Shown: positions 16,906 to 24,388 of the stretch, piece by piece
Layout: every line of letters begins with the position of its first letter
Numbering within the stretch: the stretch's first letter is position 1
Assembly: GCA_009911355.1 (NCBI GenBank)
Contig: QXXE01000001.1
Coordinates: 1 to 64,000, forward strand
Source: Clostridiaceae bacterium
Lineage (GTDB): Bacteria; Bacillota; Clostridia; Oscillospirales; Butyricicoccaceae
Length of the DNA stretch: 64,000 nt
Reading direction: 5' to 3'
The notes under the pieces: model-generated
Databases searched by the model: none
What the model was told of the DNA's origin: nothing
Seen by the model: the letters and a program-made list of their open reading frames with translations, nothing else
Program-made: the position numbers and the translations under genes

Positions 16906-18021
16906 CTATTCATTGCACATACAGTAAATACCAATCATATCCTCGCGGGACAACTCGGTATAGTTGTTTTTCAGCAGGCGCTGCTGCCCCTCGATCACGC
17001 TGTCAGCAAACTGCGGGAACGCCTCGGCAGATATGCCATAGCTGCTGAGCGGCCTGCGCGGGAGAATTTGTTCCATCAGCGCATACAGCGCGTCGAGCGC
17101 ATTGCCGGGCGCGGTATCCAGCACGCGGCCAAGCAGGGCTTCCAGCTCGTTCAGCCGCCCGGCTGGTTTTTTCTCGCGGTAACGTTTCATGACTGCCGCA
17201 AACATCAGCTGGTTTGCTTCCCCATGCGGGATGTGGTACTTGCCGCCGAGCGGGTAGCTGAGGGCGTGCACCGCCGCGCAGCCCGCATAGCCGAACGCAA
17301 TCCCCGCAAAATTGGAGGCCGTCAGGAATTGCGCCGCCTGATCCGTCCAGCGGTCCGCGCCGTTTGCAGCGACATAACGATAACCGCTGACAATCATTTC
17401 GATCGCCTTTTCCGAGAAGGTGCTGCTCAGCGGGATTGCTTTGGGGGAGAGGAAGGACTCGACCGCGTGGATCATCGCGTCGATGGAGCTGGTGGCAAAA
17501 AACCTGTAAGGCAGCGTGCGCACCAGCTCGGGGATCAGGACGGCCTCGTCGGCATACATCGCGTCGAGCGCAAGGCCCTTTTTGGTTTGCAGGCTTTTCA
17601 GCTCGCAGATGGTGACATTGGTCACCTCCGAACCGGTGCCGCAGGTGGTCGGGAGGACGGTCAGGCGGCGGGTTTTCTCCGGCACAACGCGCCCGGTGAA
17701 TAAATCTTCGGCTTTCCAGTTCCCGCCAAGGGCAAGCACCTTTGCGATGTCAATGACCGTACCGCCGCCGACGGCGATGATCCGTTCGATTCCATCAGGG
17801 ACGCTGGCGCGGATTGCATCGATCATCTGGTCGTTGGGCTCGCCGGAGCCATATTTTTCCTGAAAAAGCGTGCGGCAGGGCACGCCCACAGGCTTGATAA
17901 AGGGCTCATAAATGAACTCATTTGTCAGGATCAGGTCGCTTTCGCGGAGCGATTCGGCCTGCGCAAATTCCGCAAAGGTGTCAAACCCTTTGATCTGGGT
18001 ACTCATTTTAAATTGATACAT
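16906..18021 (-). CDS. 4hbD: 4-hydroxybutyrate dehydrogenase (iron-type alcohol dehydrogenase)
   Basis: 371 residues of the iron-containing alcohol dehydrogenase family. It interconverts succinate semialdehyde and 4-hydroxybutyrate with NAD(H). It closely resembles the Clostridium kluyveri enzyme: LILTNEFIYEPF near the start, IIAVGGGTVIDIAK, PTTCGTGSEVTNV, the metal-site HALSYPLGGKYHIPHGEAN and the C-terminal ADSVIEGQQRLLKNNY. An AGGAGG site lies eight bases before the ATG. It is the first gene of the minus-strand cluster, so it would supply or consume 4-hydroxybutyrate for the CoA-transferase and dehydratase downstream. Confidence 0.93.
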   Translation of the reverse strand: MYQFKMSTQIKGFDTFAEFAQAESLRESDLILTNEFIYEPFIKPVGVPCRTLFQEKYGSGEPNDQMIDAIRASVPDGIERIIAVGGGTVIDIAKVLALGGNWKAEDLFTGRVVPEKTRRLTVLPTTCGTGSEVTNVTICELKSLQTKKGLALDAMYADEAVLIPELVRTLPYRFFATSSIDAMIHAVESFLSPKAIPLSSTFSEKAIEMIVSGYRYVAANGADRWTDQAAQFLTASNFAGIAFGYAGCAAVHALSYPLGGKYHIPHGEANQLMFAAVMKRYREKKPAGRLNELEALLGRVLDTAPGNALDALYALMEQILPRRPLSSYGISAEAFPQFADSVIEGQQRLLKNNYTELSREDMIGIYCMCNE

Positions 18022-18118
18022 TGTATTCCTCCTGCTTCCTCAGCGCTGACAGCCGCTGGGTGGTGGGTCGGTTGCCAAAAGAAAGGTTGTCGACAATCGA
18101 ACTCTTTATAATATAATT

Positions 18119-18147
18119 ATAATAAGTAAAACAAACACAAATGTCAA
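18119..18147 (-). promoter_or_regulatory. Sigma-A promoter of the 4-hydroxybutyrate operon
   Basis: On the minus strand, a perfect TTGACA (18147-18142) and TATTAT (18124-18119) with 17 bases between, about 100 bases before the 4hbD ATG. A perfect palindrome TTGTCGACAA lies at 18088-18097 between promoter and gene and could be an operator. Confidence 0.7.
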
Positions 18148-18232
18148 TAGATTACACACAATTAAAATAAACAAAATTATATCATGATTTTTGGGGATTT
18201 CTCCACGCGGGGGAAGCGGCCGGGAAATATGC

Positions 18233-18268
18233 GAAAACGGCTTTTGCAAAGCTGCAAAAGCCGTTTTC
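18233..18268 (-). terminator. Long perfect hairpin, terminator of the glycyl radical enzyme operon
   Basis: A 16-bp perfect stem, GAAAACGGCTTTTGCA and its complement, with loop AAGC. It lies in the 501-bp gap after the activase gene and before the divergent-reading upstream region of 4hbD. T-rich on the minus strand. Confidence 0.65.
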
Positions 18269-18322
18269 AAGGAAGAATATATGGGACAGGCAAATAAGGA
18301 TGGAAAGGACTGCATTACGTAA

Positions 18323-18520
18323 AACCCACCCCGCCCGCCGTCCGTTTGGCGGGCGGGGAAGCAGGCAGAAGGGACGATCAGGGAACCCATTCCCCGCCGC
18401 AGCGGGATAAAAGTTTTTACTCGATTTTTTTTCAAAAAAATCGCGGGTGCAGGGCAGAGCCCTGCCGCCGTCCGGCGTGAGGACGCCCCTCCGGCGAGGA
18501 GCAGGCGCATGAGGGGCGGG
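18323..18520. repeat. Modular palindromic element (copy 6, AT-hairpin type)
   Basis: An 11-bp hairpin CCCCGCCCGCC/GGCGGGCGGGG with loop GTCCGTTT (near 18327-18358), then GTTTTTACTCGATTTTTTTT paired with AAAAAAATCG, a GCAGGGCAGAGCCCTGC unit and a diverged tail. It ends two bases before the stop codon of the activase at 18523. Confidence 0.75.
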
Positions 18521-18522
18521 GC

Positions 18523-19455
18523 TCAGTGCCGGTCGGAGAGGAAGCCGGTGCCGCCAACGTCGACCCGGAATCCATGTGCCTTCGCAATGCCCTCACAGCG
18601 CGCAACGCCCTCGTCGTTGTCCTCCGAAAGATCCGCAAGCGTGTACTTTACGTCAATCAGCTTGTATTTCCCTGCGCCCAGCTGGTGGAAGGGCAGGATG
18701 TGTACGCCGTTGATATGCCGCAGCCCCGCAGCAAAGTCCATCATGGCGCTGAATTCGTATTCCGTGTCGTTTACCCCCGGAATAAGCGGTATCCGTATCA
18801 CTACATTGTCATGCAGGTTGGCCACCCGGCGCAGATTGGACAAAATTAAGCCATTGTCAACGCCGGTCCATTCCTTGTGTGGATGCAAATGGAACAGCTT
18901 CAAATCAAACAAAAACGTGTCCACAACCGGGATCAGCCGGTCAATGGCCTGCTGCGGGACGCAGCCCGCAGTTTCAACCGCCGTTGTCACCCCCGCGTTT
19001 TTGCAGCGCCCCAGCAGCTCTTCACAGAACCCCGGATGCAGCAGCGGCTCCCCGCCGCTGACCGTCACGCCGCCGCCACTGTTGCGGAAAACGACTTCAT
19101 CACGCATCACAGCCTGAAACAGCTGGTCAACCGTGTAGGTGTGCGCGCTTAATTTGCGCGCAAGGAAATAACAGGGCTCACAGCATGCGCCGCATTGGGT
19201 GCAGCGGCTGGGGTCAGTGCGCGCAATCCCATCCGCCCCCATCGAAATCGCACCATGCGGGCAGGCCCCCACGCACGCGCCGCACCCCGCACATAAATCA
19301 GCGCTGAACAGCAGCAGCGGGTGCGGGGACAGCGTTTCCGGGTTCTGGCACCAACGGCAGCGCAGCGGGCAGTCCTGGAAAAACACCGTGGTCCGGATGC
19401 CCGGCCCGTCATGCACGCAAAAACGCTGGATCTCCGAAATATACACCGCTTCCAT
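18523..19455 (-). CDS. Glycyl radical enzyme activating enzyme (radical SAM)
   Basis: 310 residues. The radical SAM motif CPLRCRWCQNPE lies near residues 29-36. Two ferredoxin-type [4Fe-4S] clusters are inserted after it (CAGCGACVGACP and CTQCGACCEPC), as in non-PFL activases of the choline/glycerol/HPAD type. VTVSGGEPLLHPGF is the glycine-rich SAM-binding motif. It installs the glycyl radical on its partner enzyme. The start lies five bases after the stop of the glycyl radical enzyme gene, a tight operon that makes the pairing certain. Confidence 0.95.
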   Translation of the reverse strand: MEAVYISEIQRFCVHDGPGIRTTVFFQDCPLRCRWCQNPETLSPHPLLLFSADLCAGCGACVGACPHGAISMGADGIARTDPSRCTQCGACCEPCYFLARKLSAHTYTVDQLFQAVMRDEVVFRNSGGGVTVSGGEPLLHPGFCEELLGRCKNAGVTTAVETAGCVPQQAIDRLIPVVDTFLFDLKLFHLHPHKEWTGVDNGLILSNLRRVANLHDNVVIRIPLIPGVNDTEYEFSAMMDFAAGLRHINGVHILPFHQLGAGKYKLIDVKYTLADLSEDNDEGVARCEGIAKAHGFRVDVGGTGFLSDRH

Positions 19456-19460
19456 AGCGC

Positions 19461-21818
19461 TTACCTGGAAAAACGCCGGATAATATTATCCTGCTGCGCG
19501 GGGGCCATCGCAATAAAATACGCCGACAGGCCGCCCATGCGCACGCGCAGGTTTTTATGCTGCTCAGGATGGATTTTCGCGTCCTTGAGCTCCTCGGCGT
19601 TGGTGCTGGTCACGGTCAGCACCTGCCCGCCCAGATCGCAGAACGACCGGACAAGGTCAGCCATGCGCTGGGCGCCCGCTTCGCCCGCAAACTCGTTGGA
19701 GTTCACCGAAATATCCAGCGGCGTACCGCAGTAGAACCGCAGGAGGTCGGGCTTGGTAATGCTGCGCATCGCCGCAGTCGGCCCCTCCACGTCCTGCCCG
19801 GCAACCGGCGAATAGTTGGGCGCGAGGGCTTCCCCAAAACGCCGCCCGTTCGCGGACGCGCCGATATCTCGCCCAAGCACCGCGTAATTTTCAAAAGTGC
19901 CGATGCCGCAGACAAATTTCAGCCGGTCCTGCTTTGTGCGCCAATCGACGACGTGCGCCTCGAAATCACGCAGCAGGCGGACGGCGATTTCATCTACATA
20001 GTCGTTGTCGTTGCCGAATTTCGGCACGGCGTTGATCATCTGCATCCGCAGCCGCTCCGCGCCCTCCCAGTTGTTTTTCAGCGCGTCAATCAGCTCCTGC
20101 ATGGAAACCGACTTGTCCTCAAATACCAGCTTTTTCATCGCGGCGAGGGAATCGACCGCGTCGGCCAGCCCGGTCGCGAGGATCAGGTGGAAAATATACC
20201 GCGCGCCGTCCTGGCTGATGTCGCGGCCCTTTTTCACACAGTCATAAGTAATCGCGGAGAACAGCGGGTCGGGCGCAATCATATAGGAAAGCCCGAAGTT
20301 TTCCAGGCGGCGCTGGCACTGGAAGTCGATACGGTCATGCATCTGCTTGACATAAGCCGCGTACAGCTCGTCGAAGCTCTGGAAAGCGAGCGGGTCGCCG
20401 GTGTCCAGCCCCTCCTTTTCGCCGTTCGACAGGCTGACGCCCCGGAACAGCACATGCTCCAGGCAGCGCAGGTTCATCACATGGGCATAGCTGAAATGGC
20501 TCTTGCCCGCAATCAGGGTTTCCCAGCAGCCGTCATTGCAGTATTCGCGCGCCTCCTCAATGGGTACGCCGGTTTCTACAAAGCCGGGGATGATGGTCTC
20601 ATCATTATAAATAATCGGCTCGCCCTGCCCGTAACGCATAATGCCGCCCAAAAGCTGATAAAAGCTTTCCGGCGTGTTTTTGTGGACGCGCGCGCCCATC
20701 GTTGGGAACAGCAGGTGCATGGAATGCATGACATCCAGCAGCAGGAAGGAAACATCGTTGGTCGCGTCGGTGCCGTCGGGATGTACGCCGCCGACCATGC
20801 AGTTCATCAGCCAGTCGTTGCCCGACTGCCCATAGTTGAAGTTCGCCTCGCTGTTGGCGTCCTCGTTTTCCTGCCACATCAGCGCGCGCTGGGCGAAGCC
20901 GCCGGTGCCGTTGATACGGCTCTGCGCGTCCTCCTCGCTGAGCACAACGCCCTGGGAAAACAGGCCGAAGCTGAAATGGTTTTCGGCTTTTTTGGTGTCA
21001 ATGATAATGCGCTCATTGCATTTGACCAGGAAACTGCCGAGCAGGTCGACCGCCTGCTCGCGGGTAAGCCTGCCGCTGGCGAGGTCCTGCTGGTAGAAGG
21101 GGGAAAGGTACTGGTCGGCGCGGCCCAGCGGGATGAACTCGCCGCCGCTGTTGACGATCGCGTAAGTAAACCAATAGGATTGCAGCGCTTCCTGGAGGCT
21201 TTCCGCCGGGTATTCCGGCACACGCTGGCACACGCGGTAGATTTCCAGCAGCTCCTGGCGGCGCGTGCCGTCGGTTTCGGCCTGCGCCAGTTTCAGGGCT
21301 TCGTCTGCGTGGCGGTGGGCGAATACGGTCAGCCCGTCCAGCGCGATCAGCATCGCACGGTATTCGTTCAGCGCGGTTTCGTCCGGCTCCGGGCTGGAAA
21401 GCTGCGCCTGCAAGGCTTCTCCGATCTCGGCCTTTACGCCGGTAACGCCCTGCCGGATGATTTTGTCGAACGCCGGGGGATGGTGCCCCCAGACCGAGCA
21501 CTCGTCCAGCTCATAGCGTGCGGCGGTTTCGCCCTCCTCCTCCGTGTAGTATTTCGGCAGCACGCTGCCCCAGCCGACGCTGTTCTGGTTGGGTCGGCCG
21601 ACGATCAGCTCGTCGGGGCGGATGACGGCGGGCAGGTAACGGCAGATGTGCTGGTGTGCATAAGCCTTGCGCACGACGACCGGCTCATCCATCATGAATT
21701 CGTTGCCCTTGATCGCAAGGATGTTCATGTCCTGGAAATACCATATGCCGGGATCATGGTATTCGATATTGAACAGCCGGTCCTTGAGTTTTTCCAGTCT
21801 TGGGGTTAATGGCAGCAT
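19461..21818 (-). CDS. Glycyl radical enzyme of unassigned subtype (PFL/diol dehydratase superfamily)
   Basis: 785 residues, the normal length. The candidate thiyl-radical cysteine is Cys431 in YCNDGCWETL, where most characterised dehydratases and lyases have GCVEP. The glycyl radical loop near the C-terminus reads RVRMGGLSAYF with the radical Gly near 763, against the usual RVxGYSAxF. The Glu next to the Cys is kept, as in enzymes that use an acid/base for C-O, C-N or C-C cleavage. The substrate is unknown. GGAGGAG precedes the ATG. It is flanked by a small Cys-rich protein upstream and its activase downstream. Confidence 0.93.
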   Translation of the reverse strand: MLPLTPRLEKLKDRLFNIEYHDPGIWYFQDMNILAIKGNEFMMDEPVVVRKAYAHQHICRYLPAVIRPDELIVGRPNQNSVGWGSVLPKYYTEEEGETAARYELDECSVWGHHPPAFDKIIRQGVTGVKAEIGEALQAQLSSPEPDETALNEYRAMLIALDGLTVFAHRHADEALKLAQAETDGTRRQELLEIYRVCQRVPEYPAESLQEALQSYWFTYAIVNSGGEFIPLGRADQYLSPFYQQDLASGRLTREQAVDLLGSFLVKCNERIIIDTKKAENHFSFGLFSQGVVLSEEDAQSRINGTGGFAQRALMWQENEDANSEANFNYGQSGNDWLMNCMVGGVHPDGTDATNDVSFLLLDVMHSMHLLFPTMGARVHKNTPESFYQLLGGIMRYGQGEPIIYNDETIIPGFVETGVPIEEAREYCNDGCWETLIAGKSHFSYAHVMNLRCLEHVLFRGVSLSNGEKEGLDTGDPLAFQSFDELYAAYVKQMHDRIDFQCQRRLENFGLSYMIAPDPLFSAITYDCVKKGRDISQDGARYIFHLILATGLADAVDSLAAMKKLVFEDKSVSMQELIDALKNNWEGAERLRMQMINAVPKFGNDNDYVDEIAVRLLRDFEAHVVDWRTKQDRLKFVCGIGTFENYAVLGRDIGASANGRRFGEALAPNYSPVAGQDVEGPTAAMRSITKPDLLRFYCGTPLDISVNSNEFAGEAGAQRMADLVRSFCDLGGQVLTVTSTNAEELKDAKIHPEQHKNLRVRMGGLSAYFIAMAPAQQDNIIRRFSR

Positions 21819-21867
21819 TGTTAGGCTCCTCCTCGTATTGGTTTTGGTGCCTGTTTCCTACAGGTTC

Positions 21868-22173
21868 TCAGGCGACGCCGCCCCCGCACACCCCGGAAAG
21901 GGCGCTGCGCGCATGGCGGCGCTTTTGGCTCAGCGCGCAGTATTCGAGCATGACCGACAAGCCGTGGGAAGGAACCTCGCCGCAGATTTCGGCCATTTCA
22001 GCCTGGCGTGCGCAGCGGCCGAAGCATTCCATCCGGCCCAGGTCGTGGTCTGCAAGGCATTTCATGACCTCGTGGGCCGGCCGGCTGTCTGCAAGCCAGC
22101 GGCAAAGCTCGGCAAAGGCCAGCGTCTCATCCAGCTTCATGGTTTCGGTTCCAATGACGAGTATCCTGTTCAT
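21868..22173 (-). CDS. Small cysteine-rich protein of unknown function
   Basis: 101 residues, no family recognised. It has six or more cysteines, including MECFGRC, and a mostly helical, acidic/basic mixed composition. There are no membrane segments or signal peptide. AAAGGA precedes the ATG at a good distance. It is the first gene of the glycyl radical enzyme operon, 49 bases before the enzyme, behind the promoter at 22227. A role as a small partner, metal-handling protein or regulator of the enzyme is possible but unproven. Confidence 0.65.
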   Translation of the reverse strand: MNRILVIGTETMKLDETLAFAELCRWLADSRPAHEVMKCLADHDLGRMECFGRCARQAEMAEICGEVPSHGLSVMLEYCALSQKRRHARSALSGVCGGGVA

Positions 22174-22190
22174 CGTTCATCTTCCTTTCG

Positions 22191-22255
22191 TATATATCGA
22201 AATAATTTCGTATATTGCATATTCGGATTATACAACGCCAAAAATCAAAATGCAA
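22191..22255 (-). promoter_or_regulatory. Promoter and candidate operator of the glycyl radical enzyme operon
   Basis: On the minus strand, TTGCAT (22255-22250) and TATAAT (22232-22227) with a 17-base spacer. Downstream, at about 22195-22216, ATATCGAAAT and ATTTCGTATAT form an imperfect palindrome that could bind one of the adjacent GntR or IclR regulators. Confidence 0.55.
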
Positions 22256-22460
22256 GCAAAATCTGTGGATTTCCGGTGCTCGGATGAGAAATTTTTCTCG
22301 TGAAAATTTGTTAAATTTGCTATAATAGGGACTGAAAATCAATAAAAAATGCAAGAACAATCAATAATGCAAGCGGAAAGGAAAATTATGGAATATTTTT
22401 CGGGCCCCGATCATTGCAGGGAGAAGAGGGAACAATTTCGGTTTTATTTTTTCAATTTGC

Positions 22461-22495
22461 TTTCATATTCCGATTGGCTGTGATATAATTATATC
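22461..22495 (+). promoter_or_regulatory. Extended -10 promoter of the GntR regulator with overlapping palindrome
   Basis: TGATATAAT is an extended -10 (TATAAT at 22484-22489) with a weak TTTCAT -35 17 bases upstream. The perfect 14-bp palindrome GATATAATTATATC (22482-22495) overlaps the -10 and could be an autoregulatory operator. Confidence 0.55.
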
Positions 22496-22530
22496 CAGCG
22501 GTTTACTATCATATCGAAGGAGTGAAAAAA

Positions 22531-23211
22531 ATGTCGAAATCATCTGTTGGGCTTATGGAGCAGGCGCATGATTATATCCTTTCGCTGATCATGACTAAGC
22601 AGCTGACCGCGGGGCAGCGGATTCCGGAGGTCAAGATCGCCGAGCAGTTCAGTATCAGCCGCACCCCGGTGCGCGATGCCATGCGGCAGCTGGCAAACGA
22701 GGGGCTGATCGAGATTTACCCCAACCGGTTTGCCGAGGTCAAGCAGTATACCGAGCGGGAAATCCGCGAGATCGGCACGCTGCGGGTGGCGTTTGATACG
22801 ACTGCTGTCCGGCTGGCGGCGCTTTATGGCAGCAGGGCCGATTTCCTGCGGCTGCTGGACATTGCGGAGAAATGCGCTGCCGCGTTGCAGGAGGGGGACG
22901 AATCCGCGCAGCTGCAATATGATTGTGATTTTCATTTGGAGCTTGCGCGGATTGCGGGCAATGCGCTGCTGGTGAAATTCCAGAAGGAGCTTTATCTGCG
23001 CGTACAGTATATCATGCTGACGCACCCGAACTATGTTGCCGACCAGCTGCGGCATGCGCGGGAGCATTTTGAGATTGCCGAGGCGCTGATCGACTCGAAG
23101 GAGGATGTGGCGACGAATATGATTGTCACGCATCTGACCGAGTCTTATGGGCTCAAGGATTATTACCCGGCGGGCTTTTTTGATAGTTATCAGGGCACGC
23201 CTGGCGCCTGA
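22531..23211 (+). CDS. GntR-family transcriptional regulator (FCD/FadR type)
   Basis: 226 residues. The N-terminal winged helix (about 5-70) reads LTAGQRIPEVKIAEQFSISRTPVRDAMRQL, typical of GntR. An all-helical FCD ligand-binding domain follows, with metal-site-type Asp and His residues (DCDFHLELARIAGN; HAREHFEIAEAL). Such regulators bind small organic acids. ATG 22531 has GAAGGAG eight bases upstream; the GTG nine bases earlier overlaps that site. It is divergent from the glycyl radical enzyme operon and directly upstream of an IclR gene, so it probably controls one or both flanking operons. Confidence 0.9.
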   Translation: MSKSSVGLMEQAHDYILSLIMTKQLTAGQRIPEVKIAEQFSISRTPVRDAMRQLANEGLIEIYPNRFAEVKQYTEREIREIGTLRVAFDTTAVRLAALYGSRADFLRLLDIAEKCAAALQEGDESAQLQYDCDFHLELARIAGNALLVKFQKELYLRVQYIMLTHPNYVADQLRHAREHFEIAEALIDSKEDVATNMIVTHLTESYGLKDYYPAGFFDSYQGTPGA

Positions 23212-23252
23212 CGGCAAAATATGGCTGCTGCAAGGCGGCATGGGAGGGTTGT

Positions 23253-23918
23253 ATGAAAACGTTGTTATCGATTGACCGTGCGGTGCGGATTCTGGACACG
23301 GTGGTAGCGCACCCTGGGGAATACACGCTGAGCGGACTGAGCAAGCTGCTGGACATGCCGGTGACCACGCTGCACGGCTTCTGTGCGACGATGGAGCATT
23401 GGAAGCTGCTGCAAAAGGACCCGGCGGGGCGATTCCAGCTGGGGTGCCGGTTCCTGCATTACGCGTTCAGCTGCTCCTTTGAGCAGCAGCTGAACGCTCA
23501 GGTCCACCCGTACCTGGTGGACCTGAGCAGGAGGTTTGATGAAACCTTCCATATAGGCGTGCTGCGGGGGGAGCATATTATTTATATTGATAAAGCGGAA
23601 TCCCAGAAGCCTTATCGGATGACGTCGGTGATCGGCACGATGGACCCATATCAGGACTCGGCGATTGGCTTGCAGCTGTATGCGCGGCAGGGGGCTGAGA
23701 TCCCGGAGGAATACTTGACGGAATGCAATGACATCCTGCGGGACGGGTATTGTTTGAAATTCGAGCCGCAGATGCACGCTTATTGCTTGGGTGTTGAGTT
23801 ACAGACCGACCCGCCTGATTTGGCGGGGGTCAGTGCGGTGCTTCCGGATTACCAGTGTACGCCGGAGCTGGTGCAGGAGATCGTGGCGGAGATCCGCCGG
23901 ATTCCGCTGGTTTTATAG
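23253..23918 (+). CDS. IclR-family transcriptional regulator
   Basis: 221 residues. The N-terminal winged helix, SIDRAVRILDTVVAHPGEYTLSGLSKLLDMPVTTLHGF, is followed by the IclR effector domain (FHIGVLRGEHIIYIDKAES). The C-terminal part is somewhat shorter than the usual 250 residues. It lies 41 bases after the GntR gene in the same direction, so they are probably co-transcribed. It may regulate the 24-38 kb catabolic cluster or the glycyl radical enzyme operon. A repeat element starts seven bases after its stop. Confidence 0.9.
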   Translation: MKTLLSIDRAVRILDTVVAHPGEYTLSGLSKLLDMPVTTLHGFCATMEHWKLLQKDPAGRFQLGCRFLHYAFSCSFEQQLNAQVHPYLVDLSRRFDETFHIGVLRGEHIIYIDKAESQKPYRMTSVIGTMDPYQDSAIGLQLYARQGAEIPEEYLTECNDILRDGYCLKFEPQMHAYCLGVELQTDPPDLAGVSAVLPDYQCTPELVQEIVAEIRRIPLVL

Positions 23919-23924
23919 CGCGGA

Positions 23925-24075
23925 TGCCCTCCGCAGGCGGCGCCAAAGGGCTCCGCCCTCTGGACTCCCGGCCCTCCGCAGGCGGCGCCAGAGGGCTCTG
24001 CCCTCTGGACTCCCGCGATTTTTTTGGAAAAAAATCGAGTAAAAACTTCATCACGCCTGCGGGCGGGACGGGGAT
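23925..24075. repeat. Modular palindromic element (copy 7, reverse orientation, AT-hairpin type)
   Basis: Two GGCGCCAGAGGGCTCTGCCCTCTGGACT-type units (one with AAAGGGCTCC), then CGATTTTTTT paired with AAAAAAATCG followed by AGTAAAAACTTCA, then CGCCTGCGGGCGGGACGGGG. It is the reverse complement of the order at 6105 and starts seven bases after the IclR gene stop. Confidence 0.8.
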
Positions 24076-24118
24076 TTGGTTCGTTTGGGCCCGCCAGCAT
24101 TTATGAAAATGGTTTTTT

Positions 24119-24163
24119 GCAGGGACGTGTTGCCACATTGGCAACACGTCCCTGCTGTTTTTT
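24119..24163 (+). terminator. Intrinsic terminator of the gntR-iclR operon
   Basis: A perfect stem GCAGGGACGTGTTGCCA pairs with TGGCAACACGTCCCTGC around a short loop, then TGTTTTTTG. Confidence 0.9.
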
Positions 24164-24172
24164 GTGGGGCTT

Positions 24173-24186
24173 GATTGTATACAATC
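24173..24186. promoter_or_regulatory. Candidate operator palindrome
   Basis: GATTGTATACAATC is a perfect 14-bp palindrome. It is like the TTGTATACAA sites used by several FCD-type GntR regulators. It lies about 75 bases upstream of the promoter of the transporter-led operon and after the regulator genes. Confidence 0.45.
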
Positions 24187-24261
24187 TTATGGATATATGC
24201 ACGAAAAATAAAATGATATTTTGTATGAGTTGCAAGAAAAAGAAAAATTGTCGGATAAGTA

Positions 24262-24290
24262 TTGATTTATAATTATAAATGGTGTAATAT
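24262..24290 (+). promoter_or_regulatory. Promoter of the 24-38 kb catabolic operon
   Basis: TTGATT at 24262-24267 and TAATAT at 24285-24290 with a 17-base spacer, about 100 bases before the first gene. The 470-bp gap after 23918 otherwise holds the repeat, a terminator and an operator-like palindrome. Confidence 0.55.
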
Positions 24291-24388
24291 ATCCAATATC
24301 AACTGGGGGGTATCCAGGATGGACGAGAGGTGAACAGGGAACACGCTTACAAATGGGTAAAATTTCAAATTGCAGAGAGGTGTAAAAA

